A DNA stretch of 64,000 nucleotides, taken from positions 1,240,001 to 1,304,000 of the forward strand of contig NW_027043819.1 in assembly GCF_037102585.1 (NCBI RefSeq). The letters are read 5' to 3'. Position 1 is the first letter of the stretch. Each line of letters opens with the position of its first letter. Source of the stretch: Saccharomycopsis crataegensis (taxonomy: Eukaryota; Ascomycota; Saccharomycetes; Ascoideales; Saccharomycopsidaceae). This document shows, piece after piece, positions 50,907 to 61,385 of this stretch. The notes beneath the pieces are model-generated. The model worked only from the letters and a program-made list of their open reading frames with translations. It was not told the origin of the DNA and did no database searches. Both the position numbers and the translations under genes were made by a program.

Positions 50907-52384
50907 ATGAGAACCACTAGAAATAGTAATAAAGCTACTCCAAACTACTCCACCGACCCTACTAATGATCCCCCAATCATTGAAACCCCGGTTTCTTTGG
51001 GCTCTTCATTGGATGTTGGCGCAACATCTGAAACCCCGATCCCGATAGCAAACATAAACAAACAAGCTAAAGATCAAGATTCCGATGAAGAAATTACTGA
51101 TGCAGCCGACAATACTATTAATAGTACTGTTGAAACCTTTTTAACTGCTTCAGAAGATCCTGAAGCGGACCAAAACATGGATTCCAACGCCATTTCTACC
51201 CCAACTACCTCTCCAGCAATTAATGTTTCTTCAGTTGATTTCGATCGCAATTCTCATGCAGCATGTGACACTGACATTGACATGCATAATCCTGTTATTC
51301 CAACCCAAGCCGTTATTTCTACTGATTTTATTAATGAAAACTCCGAAAACCAAAAAAAAATCGAAAATTCTCAAAACCCAAAAAAAAATTCTGTTTTTCA
51401 AACATAATCAGGGAAAACTTAAAAGGGGCCCTCAACCACCTGGTTATTTTTAATAAGAAGATCTGCCTTAACTCAAACTTCATCCCAAACCCTCAGGATA
51501 CAGGCTCTGATATCTTCAAGAAGGACAGAAATCTTTTAATTGAATATCTTAACATCCACCTTAAAGCTACAGTTGGAAATTATACCTACACGCCAGGGTC
51601 TTTGTTAAACACAATGAATCCGGAATTGATCCATCATCCTTCTTTCCAATCAACACCGCTCACTTTACGGAAGAAGCTAGCAAAGCTGCCAGTATTGTCA
51701 CTTATGGTTATATTGAAATTGACTCAGGAAAATCCCTTCCACTCTTCAATGACAAAAATTTCCGCTCCAGAGTCATCACGAAATGCGTCCACTGCACTGC
51801 ATGTGGTTCCTGTGAACACACTCGTTTTGACTGCAAGACTTCATCTTGTGCCATTTGCAAGAAATTATCCCATAGGGCAAAAGATTGTTATTTCAAAAAG
51901 CAACAAAGAGCACCAATTGTGAATCCGGAAGATCCAGAAAAACACTCTCCGAAACAAAATTCTGGAAAACCAGTCAAACCAAACCACAATTTAAACTATG
52001 GTTTTCAGACTGTGGAAAAAAGAAAAATAAAACTGAATAAACCGGCTACTCCCGAATATTCTAAACCAAATTCAAATCCTTTTGACTTATTGGCAAATGA
52101 AGAAGAAGATGTTGATGATTCAATTATTGATGAGGATGATACTTTGGAAAAGAACTACCCATCCAATGATGAAGATGCTTTAGAGGAAGGCCTCTCTACT
52201 GATGCAGACCAATCCATGGATGAACTCGAAACCTCTACAACCCAACACACTGCTACTCTCAGACATCAAACCAAACCAATAGAATTATTGTCCAAGAAAG
52301 GTAAATCAAAGAAGCACGCCAAGTTCGCGGCCATTAGCGCCATCAAGATGGCCCATATTAGCAAGGTCTCCAAAAAGATCCTCG
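50907..52384 (+). pseudogene. LINE beta ORF1 (zinc-knuckle protein), frameshifted
   Basis: ATG 50907 and an N-terminus like that at 18846 (NYSTDPTNDPP). The acidic, N/S/T-rich first third ends at a stop at 51407. The rest lies in another frame with a further stop near 51453, so there are at least two lesions. Two zinc knuckles follow (CTACGSCEHTRFDC and CAICKKLSHRAKDC), then a long acidic stretch (LANEEEDVDDSIIDEDD) and a basic end (KKGKSKKHAKFAAI). An LTR-B1 cuts it at 52385 and no ORF2 follows. Confidence 0.8.
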
Positions 52385-53176
52385 TGTTGAGTTGGCAATC
52401 CAAAGTTATGTGGTTAGTCATTGTTCATGGAACCTTCTAGAGCTCATGGAACCTTCTAGAACTCATGTAACCTTCTAGAACTTATGGAACCTTCTAGAGC
52501 TCATGGAACCTTCTAGAACTCATGGAACCTTCTAGAACTTATGGAACCTTCCAGAATTCCATGGAACATTCTAGAGCTTATGGAACCTTCTAGAACCCAT
52601 TGAGATTAATATAAATATGGGCCATGCCCCCCTAAGTCTGAGTTTGTCCTTTATATAATTTAGATAGTTAACAAGTAAAACAAGTATAACAAGTATAACA
52701 AGGGAATAAATATTATTGAATATTATTGTTATCAATGTCTTTTGTAACTAGAGTTACAAAACTACTGTTGAGTTGACAATCCAAAGTCATATATTGGGTT
52801 TTGTACAGATGGCTCAACGGTTAACACGGGTATCAATGTGTTGAATAGATCCCGGGTTCGAGTCTCGGATAAGACGGTTTATTTACCATGGCTGAGCAAT
52901 ATATAATCTGCATGTGATTATGACTCAGCCTAATAATTAGTCATTGTGCATATGATTAATCATCTAGAATGTTCTAGATGGATGTATGATTACAAATCAT
53001 ATATATTGGTCTTATTATAAATATGGGGCCTCTCCCCATAGTTTGAGTTTATATTTTGTTATTTAAATAGTTAGTTAGTTAAGAAGAATAAGAATAACAA
53101 CAAGGATAGTTTGATAGTATTTGTTATTGGTAATGACTACTGTAACTAGGGTTACAAAACTTCAACAACTACAACA
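52385..53176 (+). repeat. LTR-B1 with nine units, interrupted by a B2 LTR
   Basis: The LTR is split four bases before its end by LTR-B2 (52766-53167). Its own flanks differ (CCTCG and TGGTA): a forward LINE ORF1 lies to the left and a reverse LINE ORF2 to the right, so it marks a recombination junction. Confidence 0.9.
52766..53167 (+). repeat. LTR-B2 solo, 402 bp
   Basis: Inserted in LTR-B1 with target duplication ACTAC (52761-52765 and 53168-53172). Keeps the tRNA-like boxes with CCCGGGTTCGAG. Confidence 0.95.
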
Positions 53177-53290
53177 TGGTATTCTCAATGTCATCCGCTA
53201 GTTCAAGTAATACCACCCACCAATAATGAGTTTTGATATAATCATCCTTTGGTGATTTTGTTGGTGATGTTTTTTGAATGATGTTGTTGA
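53177..53290 (-). pseudogene. LINE beta ORF2, C-terminal block
   Basis: The reverse-strand frame reads NNIIQKTSPTKSPKDDYIK, then THYWWVVLLELADDIENTM. It is in phase with the block at 55575 once one TA is discounted. It lies past the reverse transcriptase, in the C-terminal region, and is cut at the LTR. Confidence 0.65.
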
Positions 53291-53292
53291 TA

Positions 53293-55572
53293 CAGTGTTT
53301 TCATTTTTTATTCGTACCAACCACCGGAAATGTTCATACCAGTGGCAAAAAATAATTCATACCGACCCCCGGTATTTTTCGTACCACCGCAGCGGGATTT
53401 ATTCAGACCATCTAAGAAAAATAATTCATACCATTGCATTTTATTTATTCATACCAACAGGAAATAAAATTCATATCAATTCCTTTCTTTTTTTAAGTGA
53501 CTGGCTCTATAAGCCTCTAAGCTACTCAGTTTAAACAAATTATACTCATTTTTTCCATAATTCTGTGCTACTTTCTATAAAACCGGATATCTATAATAAT
53601 ATTAATAGTAGCACGTGATTACGGTTTTCAAGAAATGGGAACGAATGTATGGTAGGAGCTGTTCTCCATTTAAGATGATGAATTCCCACTTTTGACATTC
53701 AATTCGGTCTTTATATGATCACCAGATTACTTACAAAAAAAAGCATAAGATTTTACCATCAAAACTAAGTATGGACTTGAAAGCCAAGCTACTAACTGAT
53801 GGGTATGTTGATGGCCTAGGTAATAGATTCTATGCTGAACCCAGTGAAATGACTTTAGAGTCTGAAATAGCACCAGTTGAAGCTTGCTTTAGTTACAGTG
53901 ACTATAAGCATTTTGAAAAACCTGGTATTATGGAAATTGATCCTATTTTCGAAGAAGAAGAAGATGCTAAGATGGAAACAGAAATGAAAGAACGAAGATA
54001 TAGAGGTTCGTACCGGTATTATAATCAAGCTGTCAAACAAAGATTTTGGCACTTGGTCATGGAAGAAGGTGTATCAGCTTACAAGGCTGCAAAATTAGAA
54101 GATATACCTTTGCAAACTGCTTACACATGGAAAAGAAAGTGGAACAAAATACTTGTCAATGAATTAAATGGTATCTCGAAGCCAATAAAGAAAAGAGGTC
54201 GTAAACCCCTTCTCACTGATGAACATAAGGAATTCCTTCAAAAATTGATAAAGGAAGATGCTACAGTGACTCTCGATTTTATGTTGGAGAGACTCAAGAA
54301 AGCCTTCACCAATGTAAGAGCCAAGGCTACAACAATCTATAACTTTGTAACCAAGGTCTGTAAGCTAAGTCTCAAACGTATTTCTAAATGGGCTTTGAGA
54401 AGAAGTCTGGAGGAATTGAAGAAACAGAGACTCGAGTGGGCAGAGAAGTATAAAGACAAGCTCGACTTTAGTCAAAACTGTATTTTCATCGACGAAGCAG
54501 GTTTCAATATCAGTATGCGGCGTGAGTATGGATGGTCTGCTGTGGGTGAAAAAGCAGTTCTTACTGTTCCCGTAACCAGAGGGCTTAATATTTCGTTCAT
54601 TGGGGCAATTTCTGTCAAAGGTTGTATTGAATTAAAGGTCAGAACTCCAGTGGCTACATCCAATAAGAAGAGAAAACTTGATTCAGAAACGACCATTGAC
54701 AAAGTGAGTAAAGGTACTACAGCTAATCACTTCTACAGTTTTGTGAAGTCAGTGATCCAGCAAATAGAAAATAATGAGGAGCTCAAAGGTATGAAATATT
54801 TGATCCTTGATAATGCTGCCATTCATAAACGACGTGATCTTCAGTTACTAGTGGCACTGAGTGGCTTGGAACTTGTGTTTTTACCTCCTTATTCTCCAGG
54901 GTTGAATGCTATAGAAGAATTCTGGTCAGTGTGTAAGAGTAAAGTCAAAAGATCAAACTTGAGCAAGAAGGAGCAATTAACTCCAAGGGTGAAAGAAGCC
55001 ACAGAAAATATTTCCCTTGATAGTTACAAGGGATTCTACAGACATGCTTCTAGACATATTGATCTCTGTTTACAACAGCAGCTCTTTTGAAAACAAATAC
55101 CAAAGATGAAGAAAAAAAATTAGAAAACAAAATACAGAAAACAAACCAAAAAAAAAAAGTAAAAACTATAAAAAAAATTACATAAAGACGCAACAAAGCT
55201 CCAAAACAAATTGATGAAAATTTAAAATTTTAAGGAAGGACGAAACCACTCCAAAATTTGGTTATGAGCCTTTGAAATGGTAAATGAGTATTGCAAAGGG
55301 GCTTTATTGGGTGTGCGGGTCCCCTATAACATGTTTAATAATATCAAAGATAAAATATTAATGAAAGCATAAGAATTTTATGCATTTAGTATGAATTTTG
55401 TATTCTGTTGGTATGAATAATTGAAGTGCAATAGTATGAACTATTTTTCTTAGATGGTCTGAATAAATCCCGCTGCGGTGGTACGAAAAATACCGGGGGT
55501 CGGTATGAATTATTTTTTGCCACTGGTATGAACATTTCCGGTGGTTGGTACGAATAAAAAATGAAAACACTG
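53293..55572 (+). mobile_element. Tc1/mariner copy T4, complete (2280 bp)
   Basis: Flanked by TA at 53291-53292 and 55573-55574, with perfect tips CAGTGTTTTCATT and inverted repeats of about 190 bp. The repeats contain some eight TTCRTACC-type motifs spaced 19-22 bp, likely binding sites for the transposase. One intact gene lies inside. It sits in a LINE and is therefore younger than it. Copies T1 to T3 in the window are defective relatives that it might mobilise. Confidence 0.95.
53771..55090 (+). CDS. Tc1/mariner transposase, intact, 439 aa
   Basis: It cuts and rejoins the transposon ends at TA sites in the nucleus. ATG 53771 is followed by an acidic stretch (EEEEDAKMETE, residues 61-71), a helix-turn-helix candidate (EEGVSAYKAAKLEDIPLQTA, 98-117), an AT-hook-like KKRGRKP (140-146) and the catalytic domain. 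The triad is D241 in FIDEAGF, D347 in LDNAAIH and E382 in LPPYSPGLNAIEEFW. The spacing of 34 residues between the last two (DD34E) is that of the Tc1 group. KKRKLD near 299-304 is a candidate nuclear localisation signal. No break is seen, so it may be active. Confidence 0.95.
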   Translation: MDLKAKLLTDGYVDGLGNRFYAEPSEMTLESEIAPVEACFSYSDYKHFEKPGIMEIDPIFEEEEDAKMETEMKERRYRGSYRYYNQAVKQRFWHLVMEEGVSAYKAAKLEDIPLQTAYTWKRKWNKILVNELNGISKPIKKRGRKPLLTDEHKEFLQKLIKEDATVTLDFMLERLKKAFTNVRAKATTIYNFVTKVCKLSLKRISKWALRRSLEELKKQRLEWAEKYKDKLDFSQNCIFIDEAGFNISMRREYGWSAVGEKAVLTVPVTRGLNISFIGAISVKGCIELKVRTPVATSNKKRKLDSETTIDKVSKGTTANHFYSFVKSVIQQIENNEELKGMKYLILDNAAIHKRRDLQLLVALSGLELVFLPPYSPGLNAIEEFWSVCKSKVKRSNLSKKEQLTPRVKEATENISLDSYKGFYRHASRHIDLCLQQQLF

Positions 55573-55574
55573 TA

Positions 55575-56193
55575 CTTGATTGAATTTTGAAACGTAATAT
55601 CTGGTTATATTTAGTGTGACTATCCAAAAACAAATCCTGGAAAATTTTGGCTCTTCGGTGTTGGAGTTGAGACTTTAAATCAATCATTGAGAAACCGCCT
55701 TTGTTGTTGTGTGTCTTGAGTGTATCCAAAGAAATAGGTGTATCTTGCTTGACCAATAACTTAATCGATGTGTCAATTTGATTCAACTGATTGGGTAACA
55801 AAGGTTGGTGTAGTTCTTTGTAATAGAACTTGGATGCAATATATGTGTTGAATGCTTCTATTTTTGATTGAATCAGCAAGCTGGTCATGTTTGATAACTT
55901 GTACTTGATATAGAGGTCACGCTGCAATGTTTCCGGCCAAAATGTCACTGATGGTCCAATAGTTATCCCCAAATATGTCAATTGAAAGTTTTCATCAGCA
56001 ATCTCAAATGGGAATGGTGTCAAAAATGGATAATTATCAGTTGGTATGATTAGTTGGGATTTCTTTTCATTGAGTTTGCTGCCACTGAATTTTTCAAATA
56101 GTCTAATACATTTCATTGTTTTGGAATAATCTCTTTTATCTTTGAGGAAAACTGTGATATCATCAGCAAAAGCAAGATAATGTTGACTGCTAT
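55575..56193 (-). pseudogene. LINE beta ORF2, reverse transcriptase end and connection block
   Basis: It begins with SSQHYLAFADDITVFLKD, the catalytic YxADD motif. Then come KLNEKKSQLI and LTYLGITIG (thumb side), and a helical region with LLPNQLNQIDTSIKLLVKQ. The frame is open until the transposon at 55572. The target duplication GCTAT (56189-56193) of the copia insertion marks its upstream edge. Confidence 0.9.
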
Positions 56194-56595
56194 TGTTGAG
56201 TTGACAATCCAAAGTCATATATTGGGTTTTGTACAGATGGCTCAACGGTTAACACGGGTATCAATGTGTTGAATAGATCCTGGGTTCGAGTCTCGGATAA
56301 GACGGTTTATTTACCATGGCTGAGCAATATATAATCTGCATGTGATTATGACTCAGCCTAATAATTAGTCATTGTGCATATGATTAATCATCTAGAATGT
56401 TCTAGATGGATGTATGATTACAAATCATATATATTGGTCTTATTATAAATATGGGGCCTCTCCCCATAGTTTGAGTTTATATTTTGTTATTTAAATAGTT
56501 AGTTAGTTAAGAAGAATAAGAATAATAACAAGGATAGTTTGATAGTATTTATTATTGGTAATGACTACTGTAACTAGGGTTACAAAACTTCAACA
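56194..56595 (+). repeat. LTR-B2, 5' LTR, 402 bp, with tRNA-like segment
   Basis: The segment at about 56228-56305 holds an A box, TGGCTCAACGG, and a B box, GGTTCGAGTCT, 45 bp apart, and a T-arm-like hairpin. CTAGAATGTTCTAGATG near 56393 is a short heat-shock-like palindrome. TATAAATATGG near 56446 is the likely TATA region. Confidence 0.95.
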
Positions 56596-59500
56596 GGTTA
56601 TGAGTTCAAATGCTCTTACTTCGTTTGCTGCTGATGAAAAGTTGAAAGGTTCATCAAACTTCTATGATTGGTTCACATTGATCAGTGTCAAGATGAAGAT
56701 GAAAGGTCTTGGGTTATATGCTTATTTGATCAATGGAGAGACCGGAACTGACGGTCTGGAAGACTCAAACGAAGTTGCTCAATTGGTTGCTACTATGGAT
56801 GAAATTATCTCTACAGTTGTCTTTAACAGTATCACTGGCGCTGCTTTGACTAAGGCCTCGGAATTCGATGGTACCGGCAGAAACTTGTTTATGTTTCTCA
56901 AGGAGGCCTATGGTACTTTGACTGTTACCAATGCTGTGGGTATTATTTGTGATTTAATGGACAACAAATGGTTGAAAACTAAAGAAGGAAAAGTGGAACA
57001 CTTTATTGATGCTTTTAATCATTTCAAGAACACTGTTGGTAAATTGGACGGAAGCACTGTGCTTTGTGCATTGTTCTTGGGTTTGGGCCAGAAGGCTGGT
57101 TTCGGTAATAGCCTCTCTAGAGAAGTCATGACAGCCTACGAGTCCAGAAATGGCAGAACTATTGGTAATGTTGACCTCGGTCTTGTTCAGGATTTAACAA
57201 GAGAGATCATTGGAGATAAAAGTATTGCGTCTACTAGTATTGAGAGTCCGGAACCGGTTTTCGCCACCAAGAAGCAATACAAGTGCTTCAATTGTGGGAA
57301 GCCTGGACATTTCAGAAGAGATTGCAAGGCTCCTAAGAGAGAGAAATTAATTGGCGATGGTAGGAATCCGTCACCATCGTGGTATGCATTTATGGGAATG
57401 CATGGTAACAACTCCAGGGTGTATTTTGATTCAGGTGCCTCGCAACATATCTTAAACAATAAGAGCTTGTTCAAGACGATCAGACCGTTTGGAGGAGAGA
57501 TCTCCGGGATTGATGGCGGTGGTGTTGCTGTTGCAGGTATTGGGTCTGCGGAGTTCAAATTACGTGATAATACCAATATTGAAATCAAAGATGCTTATTA
57601 TGTTCCAGACTCAAAAGCCAACTTGATTTCCGTTTCCAAGGCTACTCTGAATGGTGCGAAATTATTGTTTGAAGGAAACAAAGTGAAAATGTATCCGGAA
57701 ATGAAGGTTATTGGTACCAAGGATCCTCTGATGAATGGGCTTTACAGATTATCTACCGAAACTAATGGTGTTGCGTTTAAGAGTACCGACAAGGGTAGCC
57801 TCTGGCATGAGCGGCTAGGCCACCCTAGTGCAAACATCATGCAGAAGTTTAATAATATTTTCAAGTTGGTAAAAGGGAAAATTAGTGGAACTAACAGCAC
57901 CATTATTTGTGACTGTTGCTTGTCCACTAAAGGCGTTGTGAGAAAGCCAAGGAATGGTCAAGGTTCCAAGCCAAAGAAACCTTTACAATTATTGCATATG
58001 GACGTTTGTGGTCCATTTAGTTATGGCTCTGTTGATTCGGCAAAGTATTTTCTCACCATAGTTGATGGTTATTCTAGGTGGGTAGAGGTTAGATGCCTTA
58101 CCCATAAGTCAGAATGTACCTCTCAGATTATTGATTTCATCAACTATGCTGAAACGATGTTCAAATCACAAGGAAAAGAGTTCAAAGTTGGCACCATCAG
58201 AACCGATAATGGTGGTGAGTTTGTAACTATTGAGCTTCATGAGTATTTAAGAGGCAAAGGGATTGCCCACGAGTTGACCGTCCCACACCATAGTTATCAG
58301 AATGGTACTGCGGAGCGGATGAACAGAACGCTCCAGGATAAAACGAGATCGTTGCTTATTGGGGCTTCGATGCCTGCCCAATTCTGGTCCGAAGGCGTTC
58401 GTACTGCTGCTTACTTGATCAATAGAACACCTTCGAGAATAATTGGTTTTCGGACACCATATTGTCGGTGGTTTGGTTACAATCCAGGATTGGATCATCT
58501 TAGAGTTTTTGGTTGCCTTGGATATGTTGTTGTCCCTCAGAAGTTGAGGTATGGAAAATTTGGTGCTACTTCGAAAATGTGCATCATGCTTGGTTATGAT
58601 AGAAACCGGTGTGCCTACAGGATGTTTGATCCTGAAGCCAACAGAATTATAACTGCTACCCAAGTCAACTTCGATGAGTCAAGGTATTATTATCAAGATG
58701 TGAAAGTGTCTTCCACTGCTATACCAGGAGAAGAGAATAGAGTTTCTGGCGGAGGCGGTCGTGTTGGTGGAATATCTGCTGCTCCAATTATTACGGATGA
58801 GCAATTGGTTGATGTTGATATCAGAAGGGTGAATAGTTCAGGATACCATGAAGATGAAACCGCGTCTCGGATCTCAGTTGATGATGAAAGTATGGTATCG
58901 GATATGAGTGAGTTTGGTGAAGAAGCTCCAGCTGAAAGAGATGGGTCTACCAAGGATGTTGAAATGACTATGGTTGAAACCAAGGAGTATGGGGACGGAG
59001 AATTGATTCCCTCAAAAGTTTATGATGATGCTTTTCAGTTGGTTACTGCTACGAAAAGAAAAAGATCGTCAGGTTCTAGAGTCAAGGAAAGCAGGGGTAT
59101 AATTAAGAGAAACCCATTTGGTATTTTGGCTGAAATAGAAGAACAGCCTGACACATTCAGCTCAGATTCAGAGAGGGAAAGTGTTACTGAGAAACCACAA
59201 AGAAAGAAGTTCAGGAATACAAGAAATTCAGAAGAGTTGACTTCGTTTGTTCCAAATGGCAGTAGCAATGATGACTTGGTGGTTTCGAAAATTGAGCCTC
59301 ATATTGAAGAGCCAAGTGATTGTGATGAAGAATCAGAACTGAATGATGATACCAAAAGCAAGTTGTTAGAATACAAACCTGTGAATTACGTTGCTACATG
59401 CTTCATGGCTGGTGAAGCTGACGCTATATCTGGAGGAACTGATGTTCCTGGAAACTACAAGGAAGCTATGAAGAGCGATGAAAGAGTGGAATGGAAGCGC

Positions 59501-60976
59501 GCTTGTGACGAAGAAATAGCTGCTCACAAGGAGAACTCCACTTATGAATTGGTCAAGTTGCCGAAAGGAAGAAAGCCAATTACATGTCGTTGGGTCTTTG
59601 CAAAGAAAGATAACGGAGTCTTCAAGGGAAGACTTGTTGCTCGAGGATTCACACAGGTGAAGGGTATTGACTACAATGAGACATTCTCACCTGTGGTGCG
59701 TTATGAATCTATCAGGTTGATGTTGAGTATAGCTGCCAAGAATGGAATGGCAGTTCATCAGATGGATGTTAAGACTGCTTTTCTCAATGGGTTTCTTCAA
59801 GAAGAATTATACATGACACAGCCGGAAGGGTATGTGGTTAAGGGAAAAGAAACAATGGTTTTGAGATTGAAGAAAAGCTTATATGGATTGAAGCAAGCTC
59901 CCTTGGTGTGGAATGAGAGAATCCACAGTGTATTGTCGTCTCTTGGTTTTGTTAGAAACGGTGCTGAGTATTGTTTGTACTCAAGGAAATCGGAAAAATC
60001 ATTTGTGATGGTTGCTCTCTATGTTGACGACTTATTGATAGCTGGTACCTCAGATTTTGCTATTGGAAAAGTCAAATCTGAATTGATGAATGTTTTCAAG
60101 ATGAAAGACTTGGGAGTTGTCAAGAAATTTTTAGGCATGAATATTTCTCAAGATGGCGGTGGTATCAACATGAGTTTGAAGGACTACATTGGTTCCATGT
60201 TGAAGGAATTTGGAATGGAGAATTGCAACCACGATAAGACGCCTACAATTTCTGGCCAAGAACTTACGTTGGTGGATGCCAATGCTGAAACATGTGATGC
60301 TACAGCCTATAGATCTTTAGTTGGAAAATTGTTGTTTGCTGCCAATACTGTTAGGAGCGATATTAGTTATATCGTCGGTGTTTTATCAAGATATCTCAAG
60401 GAGCCAAAGGAGGTCCATTACAAGGCAGCTAAAAGAGTGTTGAGATATTTGAAAGGTACAAAAGAATTAGGTATAAGATATGAGGCTGGAGATAAAGGAG
60501 ATGGTGAACTAGTTGGATATTGTGATGCTGACTGGGCTGGAGATAAGTCAGACAGAAAGTCTACTACTGGGTTTGTGTTCAAGTATGCCAATGGTGCAAT
60601 AACATGGAGGTCCAAGAAACAAGCAACGGTTGCTCTTTCTACAGCTGAAGCAGAATATATGTCTCTCAGCGAAGGTGTGAAAGAGGCATTGTGGTTGAAA
60701 CAGGTCTTTGAACAGTTTGGCCTTAACACTGGTGCAGTGAAGATTTATGATGATAACCAGGGGTGTATTGAAATGGCCAAACATCCAGCTTTCCATCACC
60801 GTACCAAACATATTGATATCAGGACTCATTTCATCAGGGATCACATTGGATCTGGGACAATTGATTTGCAATACCTTAATACTGGAATCATGGTTGCTGA
60901 CATGTTCACTAAAGGTCTTGCTGCTCCTCAATTCATAGAGCTAAGAAAGCTTTGTGGTATGGTGACTTTGAATTGA
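56561..60976 (+). CDS. copia gag-pol polyprotein, family B2
   Basis: Same layout as the B1 polyprotein: Gag, zinc knuckle CFNCGKPGHFRRDC, protease YFDSGASQHI, GAG-pre-integrase LWHERLGHPSAN, integrase triad (LHMDVCGP, RTDNGGEF, QNGTAERMNR), acidic linker, reverse transcriptase LYVDDLLIAG, RNase H (CDADWAGD, STAEAEYMSL). The first ATG (56561) is inside the LTR; a second Met follows at MSSNALTSF. No break is visible over some 1470 codons. Segments around 59560-59990 match B1 much more closely than their surroundings do, a trace of exchange between the families. Confidence 0.95.
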   Translation: MTTVTRVTKLQQVMSSNALTSFAADEKLKGSSNFYDWFTLISVKMKMKGLGLYAYLINGETGTDGLEDSNEVAQLVATMDEIISTVVFNSITGAALTKASEFDGTGRNLFMFLKEAYGTLTVTNAVGIICDLMDNKWLKTKEGKVEHFIDAFNHFKNTVGKLDGSTVLCALFLGLGQKAGFGNSLSREVMTAYESRNGRTIGNVDLGLVQDLTREIIGDKSIASTSIESPEPVFATKKQYKCFNCGKPGHFRRDCKAPKREKLIGDGRNPSPSWYAFMGMHGNNSRVYFDSGASQHILNNKSLFKTIRPFGGEISGIDGGGVAVAGIGSAEFKLRDNTNIEIKDAYYVPDSKANLISVSKATLNGAKLLFEGNKVKMYPEMKVIGTKDPLMNGLYRLSTETNGVAFKSTDKGSLWHERLGHPSANIMQKFNNIFKLVKGKISGTNSTIICDCCLSTKGVVRKPRNGQGSKPKKPLQLLHMDVCGPFSYGSVDSAKYFLTIVDGYSRWVEVRCLTHKSECTSQIIDFINYAETMFKSQGKEFKVGTIRTDNGGEFVTIELHEYLRGKGIAHELTVPHHSYQNGTAERMNRTLQDKTRSLLIGASMPAQFWSEGVRTAAYLINRTPSRIIGFRTPYCRWFGYNPGLDHLRVFGCLGYVVVPQKLRYGKFGATSKMCIMLGYDRNRCAYRMFDPEANRIITATQVNFDESRYYYQDVKVSSTAIPGEENRVSGGGGRVGGISAAPIITDEQLVDVDIRRVNSSGYHEDETASRISVDDESMVSDMSEFGEEAPAERDGSTKDVEMTMVETKEYGDGELIPSKVYDDAFQLVTATKRKRSSGSRVKESRGIIKRNPFGILAEIEEQPDTFSSDSERESVTEKPQRKKFRNTRNSEELTSFVPNGSSNDDLVVSKIEPHIEEPSDCDEESELNDDTKSKLLEYKPVNYVATCFMAGEADAISGGTDVPGNYKEAMKSDERVEWKRACDEEIAAHKENSTYELVKLPKGRKPITCRWVFAKKDNGVFKGRLVARGFTQVKGIDYNETFSPVVRYESIRLMLSIAAKNGMAVHQMDVKTAFLNGFLQEELYMTQPEGYVVKGKETMVLRLKKSLYGLKQAPLVWNERIHSVLSSLGFVRNGAEYCLYSRKSEKSFVMVALYVDDLLIAGTSDFAIGKVKSELMNVFKMKDLGVVKKFLGMNISQDGGGINMSLKDYIGSMLKEFGMENCNHDKTPTISGQELTLVDANAETCDATAYRSLVGKLLFAANTVRSDISYIVGVLSRYLKEPKEVHYKAAKRVLRYLKGTKELGIRYEAGDKGDGELVGYCDADWAGDKSDRKSTTGFVFKYANGAITWRSKKQATVALSTAEAEYMSLSEGVKEALWLKQVFEQFGLNTGAVKIYDDNQGCIEMAKHPAFHHRTKHIDIRTHFIRDHIGSGTIDLQYLNTGIMVADMFTKGLAAPQFIELRKLCGMVTLN

Positions 60977-60983
60977 GAGAGGG

Positions 60984-61385
60984 TGTTGAGTTGACAATCC
61001 AAAGTCATATATTGGGTTTTGTACAGATGGCTCAACGGTTAACACGGGTATCAATGTGTTGAATAGATCCTGGGTTCGAGTCTCGGATAAGACGGTTTAT
61101 TTACCATGGCTGAGCAATATATAATCTGCATGTGATTATGACTCAGCCTAATAATTAGTCATTGTGCATATGATTAATCATCTAGAATGTTCTAGATGGA
61201 TGTATGATTACAAATCATATATATTGGTCTTATTATAAATATGGGGCCTCTCCCCATAGTTTGAGTTTATATTTTGTTATTTAAATAGTTAGTTAGTTAA
61301 GAAGAATAAGAATAATAACAAGGATAGTTTGATAGTATTTATTATTGGTAATGACTACTGTAACTAGGGTTACAAAACTTCAACA
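60984..61385 (+). repeat. LTR-B2, 3' LTR, 402 bp
   Basis: Identical by eye to 56194-56595. Followed by target duplication GCTAT. Confidence 0.95.

Larger units (their letters stand above)
56194..61385 (+). mobile_element. Ty1/copia element, family B2, looks whole and very young
   Basis: Two 402-bp LTRs, identical by eye, with target duplication GCTAT (56189-56193 and 61386-61390) inside a LINE reverse transcriptase. Primer-binding site GGTTATGAG after the 5' LTR; purine tract GAGAGAGGG before the 3' LTR; one unbroken gag-pol frame. Identical LTRs imply a very recent insertion. Confidence 0.96.

Noticed and set aside
55358-56245. A single 295-residue protein on the reverse strand
   Set aside because: The frame runs by chance from LTR sequence through the LINE reverse transcriptase into the transposon inverted repeat; only 55575-56193 is coding.
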